This document shows, one piece after another, positions 24,931-36,154 of a stretch of 64,000 nt of DNA. The stretch's first letter is position 1; each line of letters starts with the position of its first letter. The notes beneath the pieces are model-generated. The model was given only the letters and a program-made list of their open reading frames with translations. It was not told the DNA's origin and made no database searches. The DNA is from Saturnia japonica (Eukaryota; Arthropoda; Insecta; Lepidoptera; Saturniidae), in assembly GCA_033032175.1 (NCBI GenBank), contig CM065313.1:17585327-17649326 (forward strand), given 5' to 3'. A program made the position numbers and the translations under genes.

Positions 24931-27195
24931 TGTGGAGCCTTAGGAAACTTATATTAAAACATTATTTAATAAGTAAATTTATTATAAATTGATGCATTTA
25001 AAGGTTTAACCAAACATTACTTACTCGGAACGATGATGTATCGGCCTTGTTCCGTTTTGGAGTGTTTTCCACTTTCAGGTTGAATCCTTAGCGTTATATA
25101 AATGAAGATAAATAAATTAGAATTTTGGGTGCGTACTAAATTTACTATCGATATTAGAATACACTTATAACCGAGGGGGATGACTGCTTACCATCAGATA
25201 CAGATGATTTCAATAATAACTACTAACAGCCCCGTTTTAGACCTACAAGCTACACTAAACGAAGAACACGATATGGTCACTTCCGTTCAACAAAACTTCG
25301 AACAAAGTAGTACAATAAATAAAGTCACATTACAACAAAAAAGAATATTGTAGACACTTTCCAGAATACGATAGAAAAATAAATATACCAACTGTTTTAT
25401 TAGGTCTATGTGGTCTGCTTCTAATTATCTTAATAGTCCTATTTACCTAGTATTTCCTGTATTACTTTCGTGTATATTATATATTTGTTTATTGTCAAAT
25501 TTCCAGGGCATCGGTTAGGTTAATATATTTTTCCTTTCATAGACCATTTATAATACGATCACTTTATTTTAATATAGAATTTCATATAATTTTATCATAT
25601 TTAATTATAATACATTGTTTCTTTACAATGGTCTGTCAACATGCCAATTTTTGTTACGTCTGATAGTTTAAGGACATATGCAAAGATAAAAATATGTTTT
25701 CTTAATCATAGGTTTTCATTATTTACCTATAATTCTACTATTCAAAAACATTTTTGTAATTTCAAACGATTATCAATATACGATAGACTTTTGAATAGTG
25801 AAAACTGATATTTTTTGAAATATTCGAAAATAGTATAATCATCGATATTTATATATTTTATTTGGTAAAGTTATTACCAACAATAATAATTTTAAAAGTA
25901 CCAAACGAATATAGGAGTCGGAAGTCTCATTCCGAGCTATTTATTAAATGCATTATTTAATTCTATTTTCATGGAATCAATTTCACTTGTGAGAATTATT
26001 GTTCCTGCATCGAGCCTGCTCAACGCCGACTATCCAGGGCGCCGCAACACTAAGCCGACCACCCGGGTAGCCGCCGCCAGGGCGGCGGTTTCTGCCCTCA
26101 ACCTACATTGCGTTGATTGTACTGATTGATACCTGACGTAGCAGCTATGGCGTTGGATCTTGGTTCATATCCTTTAAATCAAACACTGTCTCGTGAGGTG
26201 TTAATTTTTTATATGAGACCTTCAATATTGGACTGTAAAATTTTATAAAATTACTAGTCGTTACCCCCCCGCCCGCTTTGCTGGGCGTATAATACGGTGG
26301 TATTCTTAAATCTAGATTTGAAATTTGGTAGCAATATTTCTTTTACCACGTAGATACCAGCTACAAAATATATAGACACTATAAATTTTAAATTAATTAG
26401 TTTCGAAAATCACAAAGAAAGTTCATGATCCACTTTAATTAACAAAGCCCTTCTACTTTTTTACTTCATTTTAAACGCTAAATCTTAATTCTCTGCGAAT
26501 ATCCTGTTGAGAGTTCATAGTTTCATTATTTATAAAAGAAATTCACATCAAATGTTGAACAATTATTCGACCACATTTTTTTTTTTACACAGATTTCCGC
26601 ATTACCGTGGAGGTACTGTGTCGTATGATGCGTTCCCATTATTTTACATGGCGGGATCCCCAAGAGGCCTACACCATGTGGATGGTAATAAGCGACCCAT
26701 CTTTAAAAAGTTATTTTTGATATTGTTTTTCTACCAAAACATATTTCTTATCTTTAATATGCTACTTACATTTTTTTTTTGATAAAACATAATATTACTA
26801 TCCATATACGGATATGGTCCATATCTATATGGATATTACTATCCATGTATGTAGTCTATCTCGCTATTCACAACAGTTAATGAGGAATAAATTATGTATT
26901 TCTTTCTATTTTTACAATTACATTATTATTATATTCATAATTATTGCATAATTTTTATTACGTAATGGCGAGGTAGACTAAACATTGTATATAAACCTAA
27001 AACTTTGAATGTTCTTTTATTTTTCTATCTTGGCAATGATTAAATCAATTACCTCGTAATAATCTTTGTTATTTTTAAGATGAAAATAGCAATGTTTATG
27101 AACTAATTTCTTCTATAACAAATTCAAATATAAAAAAAATAAGATACATTGTTTTAGTTTAGTTTGCGGTAGGAAGTGAAGGACGTCGTGTTTAA
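24931..27195. other. left inner arm, noncoding segment
   Basis: Non-satellite part of the arm, matched inversely by about 36,640-38,726. It is mostly AT-rich, with a GC-rich patch at about 26,020-26,110 (CCGCCGCCAGGGCGGCGGTT is a perfect short palindrome) and a SINE-like B box near 26,160 (TTGGTTCATATCC). A 91-codon open frame at 26,507-26,782 is not preserved in the right arm and I do not call it. The 192 bp at 26,714-26,905 is absent from the right arm. Confidence 0.6.
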
Positions 27196-27681
27196 GTGCT
27201 AAGAGTATTTATTAAGAAAATGTCGAAAAATAGTCAAGAAGTTTCGTTAAATGACATCTATAAGAAGATTGCAGCACTGAGTACTAAGATCGCGTCTCAG
27301 TCTGCGCTCATAGAGACACAAAGCGTCAAAATTCAAGAACAACAACAATTACTTCAAAATTGTCCAGATGTGATTAATGACCAAAAGAGGGTTGTCGAAG
27401 AAATACTAATGAAAGTAGACAGATTAACGTCAACTATATTTTCACCGCAAAAAGAGATCGCAGCATGCGCGTCTACTATGCGAATTCCTACTAGCGTGAG
27501 CGAAAACGAAGTAATATCCACAGTGTCTGTTACAACTGTGCAAGATAAGGAGAACGTGCGCTTCCGCAAAACAATCGAGCGAACGAAACCAAAGGCAGCG
27601 CCAATTGTGTACGAGCGTCAGCGTTTTATAGATGCGGATGCTATAGAAATTTCGCAAGGGGGAAAAAAATTAAAATTATGA
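27196..27681 (+). CDS. captured coiled-coil ORF1-like protein (left arm)
   Basis: A 161-residue open frame whose more likely start is the internal Met-9 (MSKNSQEVS). Residues 10-85 are a Leu/Ile/Gln-rich coiled coil (SQSALIETQSVKIQEQQQLL). The C-terminal part is basic and ends GGKKLKL. It lies about 65 bp upstream of an endonuclease fragment on the same strand. That order, small coiled-coil protein then endonuclease, is the ORF1-ORF2 order of non-LTR retrotransposons, so I infer a captured retroelement piece. No RNA-binding knuckle or RRM is visible. The right-arm copy is broken by a stop; this one is open. Whether it is expressed or useful to the transposon is unknown. Confidence 0.55.
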   Translation: MLRVFIKKMSKNSQEVSLNDIYKKIAALSTKIASQSALIETQSVKIQEQQQLLQNCPDVINDQKRVVEEILMKVDRLTSTIFSPQKEIAACASTMRIPTSVSENEVISTVSVTTVQDKENVRFRKTIERTKPKAAPIVYERQRFIDADAIEISQGGKKLKL

Positions 27682-27745
27682 TAGTGAATGGAAAATAGTT
27701 TAGAATAAACAGAAAGTAAAATGAACATATTATGTACATGAATAA

Positions 27746-28458
27746 CATAAAGGTGGAAATGCTGATGTAAGTAAGATTCATGCCGTTGAGAAGACTATTC
27801 ATCTTTCTTTATTGAAGTTCCCGAATCACTCTATAGCAAGCTCTGTAATGCGGAAGTTAGGCCTATCAACACTCGGTTTAGTGAATGGAGCTGGTTTCGT
27901 CCCTCAAGGAAAAGCGACCAAAAGCCATTCCAGTAACATTACGTTAAAATTATATTACCAGAATGTCAGAAAACTAACAATTTATTTTGTTCTCTGTTAG
28001 AGTCAACCTATGACATATTTGCGTTATCGGAGACCGGACTCAAAGAGTCTTTGCGGGGCGGAGAGTTTATTCCTTTGGGATACACTGCTGTAAGATGTGA
28101 TCGAGCTGATGGGCGCAAGCAGGGTGGTGTGATAATAATTGCATCACATAGATATATATTGCAGCAGATTCCGCTACCTCCTGGACACAATGTAAACAGC
28201 TCATTATTTGAACTAATATGTGTGACGGTACATTTAGGAAGTAAGTTTTTATTTTTGTGTTGTGTTATTTATATACCTCCAAAATGTTCAGCTTCTGAAT
28301 ATATGCATTTATTGTATTTATTAGAAAGTGTATGTGTTCGATACAATAATGTTATAGTTATCGGTGATTTTAACATGACATCATGTACGACTGAGGTATG
28401 GAATTTTTATGAATATTTATTATCATTCTGTGCACTGGATTTACTTCAGTTTCATTAG
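27746..28458 (+). pseudogene. retroelement-type endonuclease (EEP) fragment, left arm
   Basis: Two overlapping frames together read as the N-terminal two-thirds of an exonuclease-endonuclease-phosphatase (EEP/APE-like) domain, as found at the start of non-LTR retrotransposon ORF2. The first frame (27,746-27,999) ends with LKLYYQNVR, holding the catalytic-type Asn, then hits a stop. The second frame (from about 27,970) continues as LLESTYDIFALSETGLKESL with the metal-binding-type Glu. It goes on through GGVIII and VIVIGDFNM, with the Asp/Asn pair. The break is a small deletion after NVR and is present in both arms. The final SDH-type motif and any reverse transcriptase are missing, so it cannot be an active element. 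It is convergent with the transposase gene downstream. Confidence 0.75.
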
Positions 28459-28937
28459 AGCTCACTATTCCTGTATTTATACAGGTCACTTATACCTCAT
28501 TTTGATTTAGTACTGGGGATCAGAACTACAGAATTTATACAGTAGATCATGTAAAGTGTTGGATGTTCATATTAATAAGTCTTTGTTTGTAATTTCCTTC
28601 AGTTCTTTCACGTAGTGTCTTTTCTATTTTTTATTTATTAATTTTATTTTTATATTTTTCTAGCCTAGCTTCTGTGTCATATTTTATTAAAGTAACAAAT
28701 GATATAAATTCATATACTCCATACCTATTATGATTGTAAAGTATAACCATGAAGGTTTTCTGTCTTATTTAAATTTTTATAAGTATGTAATAATTCCGCA
28801 TACAAAATTTTAACTATTCACTAAGTTTTGATATATTTAAACACTATGCCCGCAGTCGAAGAATATTTAGAATATTTAGCTATATGTAGTTGGTCGTATC
28901 ATTTTGTTTTACTTTTCGTTCAGAAAAGTACCTAAAA
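28459..28937. other. intergenic spacer between endonuclease fragment and transposase 3' end
   Basis: AT-rich and matched inversely by 34,899-35,377. On the minus strand an AATAAA (28,683-28,688 read in reverse) lies about 250 bp past the transposase stop and could be its poly(A) signal. Confidence 0.45.
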
Positions 28938-31900
28938 TTATTCTGTGACACCCTTCACATAGTATAACATATGTATTCTTTGTTTCTGCAGTAGTTTCTT
29001 CGCTGAAGCAAAGAGTGGTTTCCTTTTAGAATTGAGATCATCATGAATTTCCCATTTTCCTATGATCCTTCGTATAAATGAGTAATAATGACCTATTGCA
29101 CTTCCGTATTCCTTTGATCCGCCACTGTAAATTATTGCAGATACTAATTTATATTCGGTATTACAAATTACAAGGTCAGTTGGAATTTCACTTATGGCAA
29201 ATTCCATTGGTCAAGATGAAAATCCTAATCTCTGCCCTAACTTGGGCCACTCAAGGCATTCGATATCTATAAAGATATGGGGTCCGCCTATCCAGTGGAA
29301 AACGAGATCACCTTTACAACGTTTACATTTTCTATTGGATATTTCGCAGAACTCATTCGCGGCAATTTGGAGTCCTCCCATTCCGTTGACATAGAACGGC
29401 AATGGACTCACTTCCAATACTGGAAATATGTTACTTTCTTCGTGGCCACAATTTAAGGTGCAAAATTCACGGCGTTGCAGGGAAGGTTCATTTTTCAATA
29501 GGTGATTAGAAACAAGGGATGATACATTATCGGCACAATCAAGCACATCGTTTTTTGGCGTGACGATCTGGCATAAAATATCAGCTCTCTGAGCATATAT
29601 TTTATGCGAGATTCCTTTTAAAGATAACATTTTTACGAATTGTAATGTCGGGTTTACCGACGATGCAATGTATTTATGATAACCTGACCAGTCACAGTAT
29701 GCCGACAGTATGCTCTGAATAATGGTATCAAACGGACAAGTATTTAGAATTTGTAATACCCGTTGACCAACTTTTAAAGGCTGCAACGCAGAACCGTTCT
29801 GCAAGACTGGTAACGCACGATCGAAGAATGGCCTTTCGTAAATTTTTTCGATATCAGGGCATGGCGTTAAGTATTTTCCCCTTTTCTTTGGTATTGGGTT
29901 GAGGCTTTTCCACGATTCCACTTCGTTAAGTAGATTAGCTTTTTCAGTGGATATAGAAAAAGTATTTTTCTGAATGGGATTTAATTTTACAATTTCGGTT
30001 GACTGATAATCGCTTTCAACATTATCTGAATTATTTTTATCAAGTGAATCGTTTTCTAATTGTTTACTTATAACACTGGAAGCTTCAATAAATGCGTTTA
30101 ATAATTTTACTAAACCAGAAATCGATCTGAGGTGCATGACTAAAAATTTATCTACTCTGATCGATTTAATACCTTTTACAATAAGTGTTTTCAACTCTCG
30201 AAAATACTCTTCGCTATAAGCCGAAGTAGCGACTCCGGTAGACAAAACATTCGTCCATAAGACAAAATGTTTGCTTATTCTTAAAAGGTTTTTTCCGAAC
30301 TCTGCGGAATAATAAGGATTCGGCCGGTCACCAGTTAATGGTTGCTGACTTTCTGTTTCTAATTTATCTAGAAATCTCTGTAGACTACTACCAGCGTTCA
30401 TTTTATCAACAAATTCGTCTTCTTCAAATGAAAAGGAGACCTCGTCTTTGTTAGGCTCACTAGGAGGTTCAACAGTTTTAATACGATCAATAAGTCTTTG
30501 TTGGGCTGCAAAACAATGTTCGGAACTATCACTAACATCTTCAGTTTTCGAAAATGCCACTACTAAAACGTCTAAACAAATAGCATAATAGTTTTCTATC
30601 GTTTCGCAATGTGTCATAAGGCCAATACAACGGAGAAAAAAATCTTTCACGGTCTGTGGTGTTCTTTTAAAACATTTCCACCGACAGACCAGTTTTATTA
30701 AATGTGCAATATCAATGCGCAAAATGCAAATGGGCGGTGTTTTGTTGGTAGATGGCGTTAATGATTCGTAACATTGCTCTACATACGATACCAAGTCAAT
30801 ATTATTAAACGCGAGAGTTGCAGCGTTTAAAAGCGCAAGGGAGTAATCTGTAACTATCTCCCGCGGGCAAGGTACACCGGAGCGTAACCACTCCCGCATC
30901 CAATATGATAACATATTACTGTCATGTTTTTCTGAAATCATTTGAAAAACGGGCAAGATTTTTTTATTAACTGCAGTAACGGCTTGATATATAAATATCG
31001 GATGTTTTGTGCTGTCTGGTTTGCGAAAAGGTGCTACCAATGAACCTGTAGCATCAATGCTAATACTACGTATCTGATTTCTTTTTAACAACGTTTTATA
31101 TATATAAGACTGTTCCGGACTCCAGTACATGACAAAAAATCTATCTATTCCTATTTCTTTTATACAACCAGCAAATTCTAATGAATATTTCATCTTTATT
31201 ATGGATATTATAGGATCTGTAACGCCTTTTAGGCCTAATACTATGTCGAAATCTAATTGTTTCGCTTTGCGCAACACACTCTCTTTATATAGATGTGCTG
31301 GCTCGACATCTCCAAATTTCATTAATTTATTAGCCTTATCACATCGCCAATTGTATGTGGAACTTACCTTTAGATCTCCAACTACGCTTTTCCGTTCAGC
31401 GCCTTTCATTTGACGTTTTTTCTTATGGGGTATATCACGAGTATCGTTCGTTGATATGTGAACTTGCAGCCCATTTTCTTTAGGACCGAGTAAACTGTAT
31501 AAATTAATTTTGTTACCACATTCTACACAAGTCGCGTGTATTTGAAAAAGTGTTCACCCGGAATGGTGCAAACTTTACCGTTCTTAAAACTAAAGGGACA
31601 CGGTAGTTTAAAGTGAATCCATAATTGAGCATAGAGGACGTCAGACCAACCGGGTTTTAAAACTTTATATTCGCGATCACTGTATAGTCGCGTTTCCGGT
31701 TCAATTTGTTTCCAAACCTCTGTAGGAATAACAAATTGCTCGCGTAACGGAGGTACAGTTGTATCAGTCGTATGAGCTTCCGTGGACCAATTTGACTGAT
31801 TACATTCCTCTATACTTCTAGCTTTCGAGGTGCCTATGAACTTTTCTAACTCTTCACTTTTTAGTAAATTATTAAGAATCTCGTTTCGATTCTGGACAAT

Positions 31901-32158
31901 GTACATATAAATATATTTCTTATCCATCTGTCCCCCTAAACGGTCAGATGCTTTTTCCCAGACCTCGTCAGTAAACGGGCGAATTTTACCTGAGTTATCA
32001 ATGAAACTCATACTTTTTAATGCTAAGATTATTTTCTCAACAGATATTTTTGATTTTCTTGGCATATTCGTAAAAATATTTTTTTTATCGTTTGTATTTT
32101 TAGCTGTATTGCCACAATCCCATCTGACGTTGAGTGAAAAATAATTAGTGTTTGTCAC
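28938..32158 (-). pseudogene. NOF-like MULE transposase with USP-like C-terminal domain, broken
   Basis: Three adjoining minus-strand frames form one gene of about 1,070 residues, close to the roughly 120-kDa NOF protein. The N-terminal frame is 31,523-32,158; the likely true start is the internal MPRKSKIS at about 32,065. A 1-base frameshift near 31,535-31,550 (a T run) separates it from a frame reading CVECGNKINLYSLLG that joins the 732-codon frame 29,211-31,409. In that frame SISIDATG (D119), EIVTDYS (D188), RIDIAH and SEEYFRELK (E400 or E401) fit a MULE-type DDE core. NTCPFDTIIQSI (C558) resembles a USP Cys box, followed by C650/C654 and C688/C695/C698. A TGA at 29,211-29,213 stops it. 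The next frame (28,938-29,207) supplies GHYYSFIRR...W...DD, a USP-like His box. The right-arm copy has CGA at the stop position. Confidence 0.85.
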
Positions 32159-34212
32159 TTGACGGTGGTCCGTATGTAAGTCTGCCTACTAAGAGTGCTA
32201 CTCAACATGCAAATTGTTAACTACAAACAAGTGATATAAATCGTTACATATGTTGAAGTATGCTATTAATATTTCACAGGTGGAAACCCTAATTATACTA
32301 TTACTAACTTTACAAATGCTTATTCTATTAATCAGTAAAATACTATAAATAATATATAAACTGAATCTTACCGATTATCCAAGAGTATATAAATTATGAT
32401 ACGGACATACGTTACCAGTAGACATTTCCCTCTTCGTTCAACCTCTCTGCTTGTCTTACTCACCCGATTGCTAACCCGCACTATTGATTGTTTTTGCACA
32501 CAGGTTTGACAACTATATTCGTACCACAATCACCCGGAAGCCCTCCACAACTCTATTGATAATGCAAATGTACAAATAAACTTGTCATAAATTCAAAAAG
32601 TAAAATTAGAGCGACCGACTCCTTCTCTACACCGTCCAATTACGAGGCCAGAACCCGAACCGTCCGTTGACTGTACCTCAAGAAACAATGTCCAATACTA
32701 TTTATGTTTATTAGCAGTTCGTAACGAGGTAGAGTCAGTTTAGTGCCACACTGCCACACCACACTAGCTACACCCTTGACGGGTTCCCACACTATTAACG
32801 CTCGTACCTTATTTACAGGAAAAAAATCGGATATTCGAGATTCCTGGTCAACAGACACCCCGTTGTTTTGTAGTACCAAAGCTTTCTAAAACTTAAATAA
32901 ATTTAGTTTTTTATGTGATGCAAATGGCTGAAAGAATCGCCTAATGCCGTGTACAGACCGAGCGAAGGAGAGTAAGCAAAGGCGAACATGTTGGTTTTGC
33001 CGACAGATAATGTATTCTCGTTTACGTTTACCTACACTGTTGTGTTTACACAGCAAATGACATTTACCTTAACATTATTAAAAAAAAACGGATAGTCTAC
33101 ACGAAGAAACACACGAGTCGATTTATAAAATAATATGAATGTTTATAATACAAAAATAGTTGACCGCCACGGGACGCCTGGCAGATGTGAAACATCTTAG
33201 TGAATATTCAAATTTCTAATAATTAAAAATGGAAACCCTATAAAAATTATGAAGTAAAGTAATCAAAAGAGTATAGCTTTGTTAATAAAAAGAAGCAACG
33301 TTCGTTTTAAGTCACACACAGCTATTATTCGTTTTCGTTTATTCAATAGCGTTCGGTAGCTCTGTCTCGGTTGGTCTTTATCTAGCATAAGAAACATATG
33401 TTTCGTACTTGACCCTTGTTCCAAAAGCTACACAAGTATTAGTAGGGTTTTTTATTGTTCCCGTTCTTTGTTTCACGTTCCACATTATCATCTGTAAATT
33501 TAAAATAGACGAAAGTGCCACTCATTAGTAACAGTGGGGCCTCATCCTTTTAAGAACTTTTTATTTGTGAATGCGGTGGGTCAGTCCAGATAATGCGGTG
33601 CTAACGGACAGTAATTAGAATTAAAAAATAGAGACACATACATTGGTAAAATCGAAATTTCGAACTGCTTTTTGTTCTATAAGAATATAATTCAAATATA
33701 TCTAGTAATGAAGCGGAGTGGTAAGAGTCGTGACCACTGTACACATACCTATGTAATAATAAAATTCCTTTAATAAACCATATCTTCATGCAAATTTTTT
33801 AACTAAAACTAATTAGTTTCGATATTTCAAGTCGGCCAGGTGTACCGCAACGACAGTATTTTTTGAAATTTTATATTAGTACTAGCTGTGCCCGTGGCAT
33901 CGCTCACGGGGTCTACAGAATGCCCGCGCGAATCTTGCTCCCCCGCTCCCGGCCATTTCAAAGACAAAAATGCTTGTTGTGGGTGTTCCTTAGAAGATAG
34001 ATGTATATTTTCCCGGACTTTTTTGTAGATCATTGTAGTTTTATTTGCTATGTCTCTAAAGAATTACTCAGTATAAGCCATTTAAGCGCCCGATTTCATT
34101 CACCATGAACAGTTATTTTTTTAATTGTGAGGAACCCTGCTATAGTAACTAAACAGCTGATATACGTACATATAAAGATATTTAACACCAAAACGCACTT
34201 TGTAAATGAAGG
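32159..34212. other. transposase 5' flank in the loop
   Basis: No gene is seen. This should hold the transposase promoter on the minus strand, but no clear TATA-Inr pair is evident. It includes a dispersed repeat motif near 33,710-33,760 (GAAGCGGAGTGGTAAGAGTC) and a LINE/SINE-tail-like fragment at about 33,888-34,030 (ACTAGCTGTGCCCGTGGCAT), evidence of nested insertions. Confidence 0.5.
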
Positions 34213-34452
34213 CTCTTATCATTTTGAAAATTGTTAAAATCTTGTAACTTTTTTGTGTTTTAAGATAGGGAAAAATTAAAAGAGGTACAAACGTGTGTGT
34301 GTGCGAACTGGAATCTTAATCCGTTGGTATAATTTTGATAACTTAAAGTGGGGTGCGGGTAAAATTGTGGAAATGCAATAATTTTTTTCTGTTTGGGTTA
34401 AAAACGAAAATGAAAAAGATTCAAAGTATTTCCTGCGAGTACAAACAGTGCA
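34213..34452 (-). repeat. isolated satellite fragment at the loop/right-arm boundary
   Basis: A type C unit (TAACTTTTTTGTGTTTTAAG, then GTGGGGTGCGGG) running into part of a type A monomer (TTCAAAGTATTTCCTGCG), in the right-arm orientation. It stops exactly where the transposase 3' fragment begins. It has no counterpart at the left boundary, so it marks a rearrangement junction. Confidence 0.8.
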
Positions 34453-34898
34453 GAATGGGAGGACTCCAAATTGCCGCGAATGAGTTCTGCGAAATATCCA
34501 ATAGAAAATGTAAACGTTGTAAAGGTGATCTCGTTTTCCACTGGATAGGCGGACCCCATATCTTTATAGATATCGAATGCCTTGAGTGGCCCAAGTTAGG
34601 GCAGAGATTAGGATTTTCATCTCGACCAATGGAATTTGCTATAAGTGAAATTCCAACTGACCTTGTAATTTGTAATACCGAATATAAATTAGTATCTGCA
34701 ATAATTTACAGTGGCGGATCAAAGGAATACGGAAGTGCAATAGGTCATTATTACTCATTTATACGAAGGATCATAGGAAAATGGGAAATTCATGACGATC
34801 TCAATTCTAAAAGGAAACCACTCTTTGCTTCAGCGAAGAAACTACTGCAGAAACAAAGAATACATATGTTATACTATGTGAAGGGTGTCACAGAATAA
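34453..34898 (+). pseudogene. transposase 3'-end duplicate (right arm)
   Basis: An inverted copy of the last ~150 codons of the NOF-like transposase gene. It runs from MGGLQIAANEFCEI through the C-x2-C (CKRCKG), the ECLEW region and the His-box segment GHYYSFIRR, ending in the same TAA. The codon that is TGA in the loop copy is CGA (Arg) here, so the C-terminal domain is uninterrupted. The open frame extends upstream to an ATG at 34,353 inside satellite DNA, giving a chimeric 181-codon frame whose first ~34 residues come from satellite. It lacks the catalytic core and the Cys box. Confidence 0.85.
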
Positions 34899-35377
34899 TT
34901 TTAGGTACTTTTCTGAACGAAAAGTAAAACAAAATGATACGACCAACTACATATAGTTAAATATTCTAAATATTCTTCGACTGCGGGCATAGTGTTTAAA
35001 TATATCAAAACTTAGTGAATAGTTAAAATTTTGTATGCGGAATTATTACATACTTATAAAAATTTAAATAAGACAGAAAACCTTCATGGTTATACTTTAC
35101 AATCATAATAGGTATGGAGTATATGAATTTATATCATTTGTTACTTTAATAAAATATGACACAGAAGCTAGGCTAGAAAAATATAAAAATAAAATTAATA
35201 AATAAAAAATAGAAAAGACACTACGTGAAAGAACTGAAGGAAATTACAAACAAAGACTTATTAATATGAACATCCAACACTTTACATGATCTACTGTATA
35301 AATTCTGTAGTTCTGATCCCCAGTACTAAATCAAAATGAGGTATAAGTGACCTGTATAAATACAGGAATAGTGAGCT
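34899..35377. other. spacer, right arm
   Basis: Inverse match of 28,459-28,937. An AATAAA at 35,148-35,153 lies downstream of the transposase stop on the plus strand. Confidence 0.45.
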
Positions 35378-36090
35378 CTAATGAAACTGAAGTAAATCCA
35401 GTGCACAGAATGATAATAAATATTCATAAAAATTCCATACCTCAGTCGTACATGATGTCATGTTAAAATCACCGATAACTATAACATTATTGTATCGAAC
35501 ACATACACTTTCTAATAAATACAATAAATGCATATATTCAGAAGCTGAACATTTTGGAGGTATATAAATAACACAACACAAAAATAAAAACTTACTTCCT
35601 AAATGTACCGTCACACATATTAGTTCAAATAATGAGCTGTTTACATTGTGTCCAGGAGGTAGCGGAATCTGCTGCAATATATATCTATGTGATGCAATTA
35701 TTATCACACCACCCTGCTTGCGCCCATCAGCTCGATCACATCTTACAGCAGTGTATCCCAAAGGAATAAACTCTCCGCCCCGCAAAGACTCTTTGAGTCC
35801 GGTCTCCGATAACGCAAATATGTCATAGGTTGACTCTAACAGAGAACAAAATAAATTGTTAGTTTTCTGACATTCTGGTAATATAATTTTAACGTAATGT
35901 TACTGGAATGGCTTTTGGTCGCTTTTCCTTGAGGGACGAAACCAGCTCCATTCACTAAACCGAGTGTTGATAGGCCTAACTTCCGCATTACAGAGCTTGC
36001 TATAGAGTGATTCGGGAACTTCAATAAAGAAAGATGAATAGTCTTCTCAACGGCATGAATCTTACTTACATCAGCATTTCCACCTTTATG
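35378..36090 (-). pseudogene. retroelement-type endonuclease (EEP) fragment, right arm
   Basis: Inverse copy of the left-arm fragment. It has the same two frames (35,378-35,785 and 35,836 upward), the same deletion after the YYQNVR segment, the same GDFNM motif and the same truncated end. The two translated segments agree residue for residue with the left arm. The fragment was therefore already broken before the arms were duplicated or homogenised. Confidence 0.75.
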
Positions 36091-36154
36091 TTATTCATGT
36101 ACATAATATGTTCATTTTACTTTCTGTTTATTCTAAACTATTTTCCATTCACTA

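Larger units (their letters stand above)
16689..29383 (+). repeat. left terminal inverted arm
   Basis: It is the reverse complement of 34,453-43,888 at both ends and throughout its inner part. The order is terminus, satellite (to 24,930), AT-rich segment, ORF1, endonuclease fragment, then the transposase 3' end. The inner boundary is where GAATGGGAGGACTCC (read on the minus strand) stops matching the right arm. Confidence 0.9.
29384..34452. other. central loop of the foldback element
   Basis: The only part not duplicated in inverse. It encodes the transposase from its N-terminus to about residue 673 of the 732-codon frame, plus about 2 kb of 5' flank. Confidence 0.8.

Noticed and set aside
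26507..26782. 91-codon open frame in the left arm
   Set aside because: The right-arm copy diverges after the 192-bp indel and the reading is not conserved; low-complexity hydrophobic tail.
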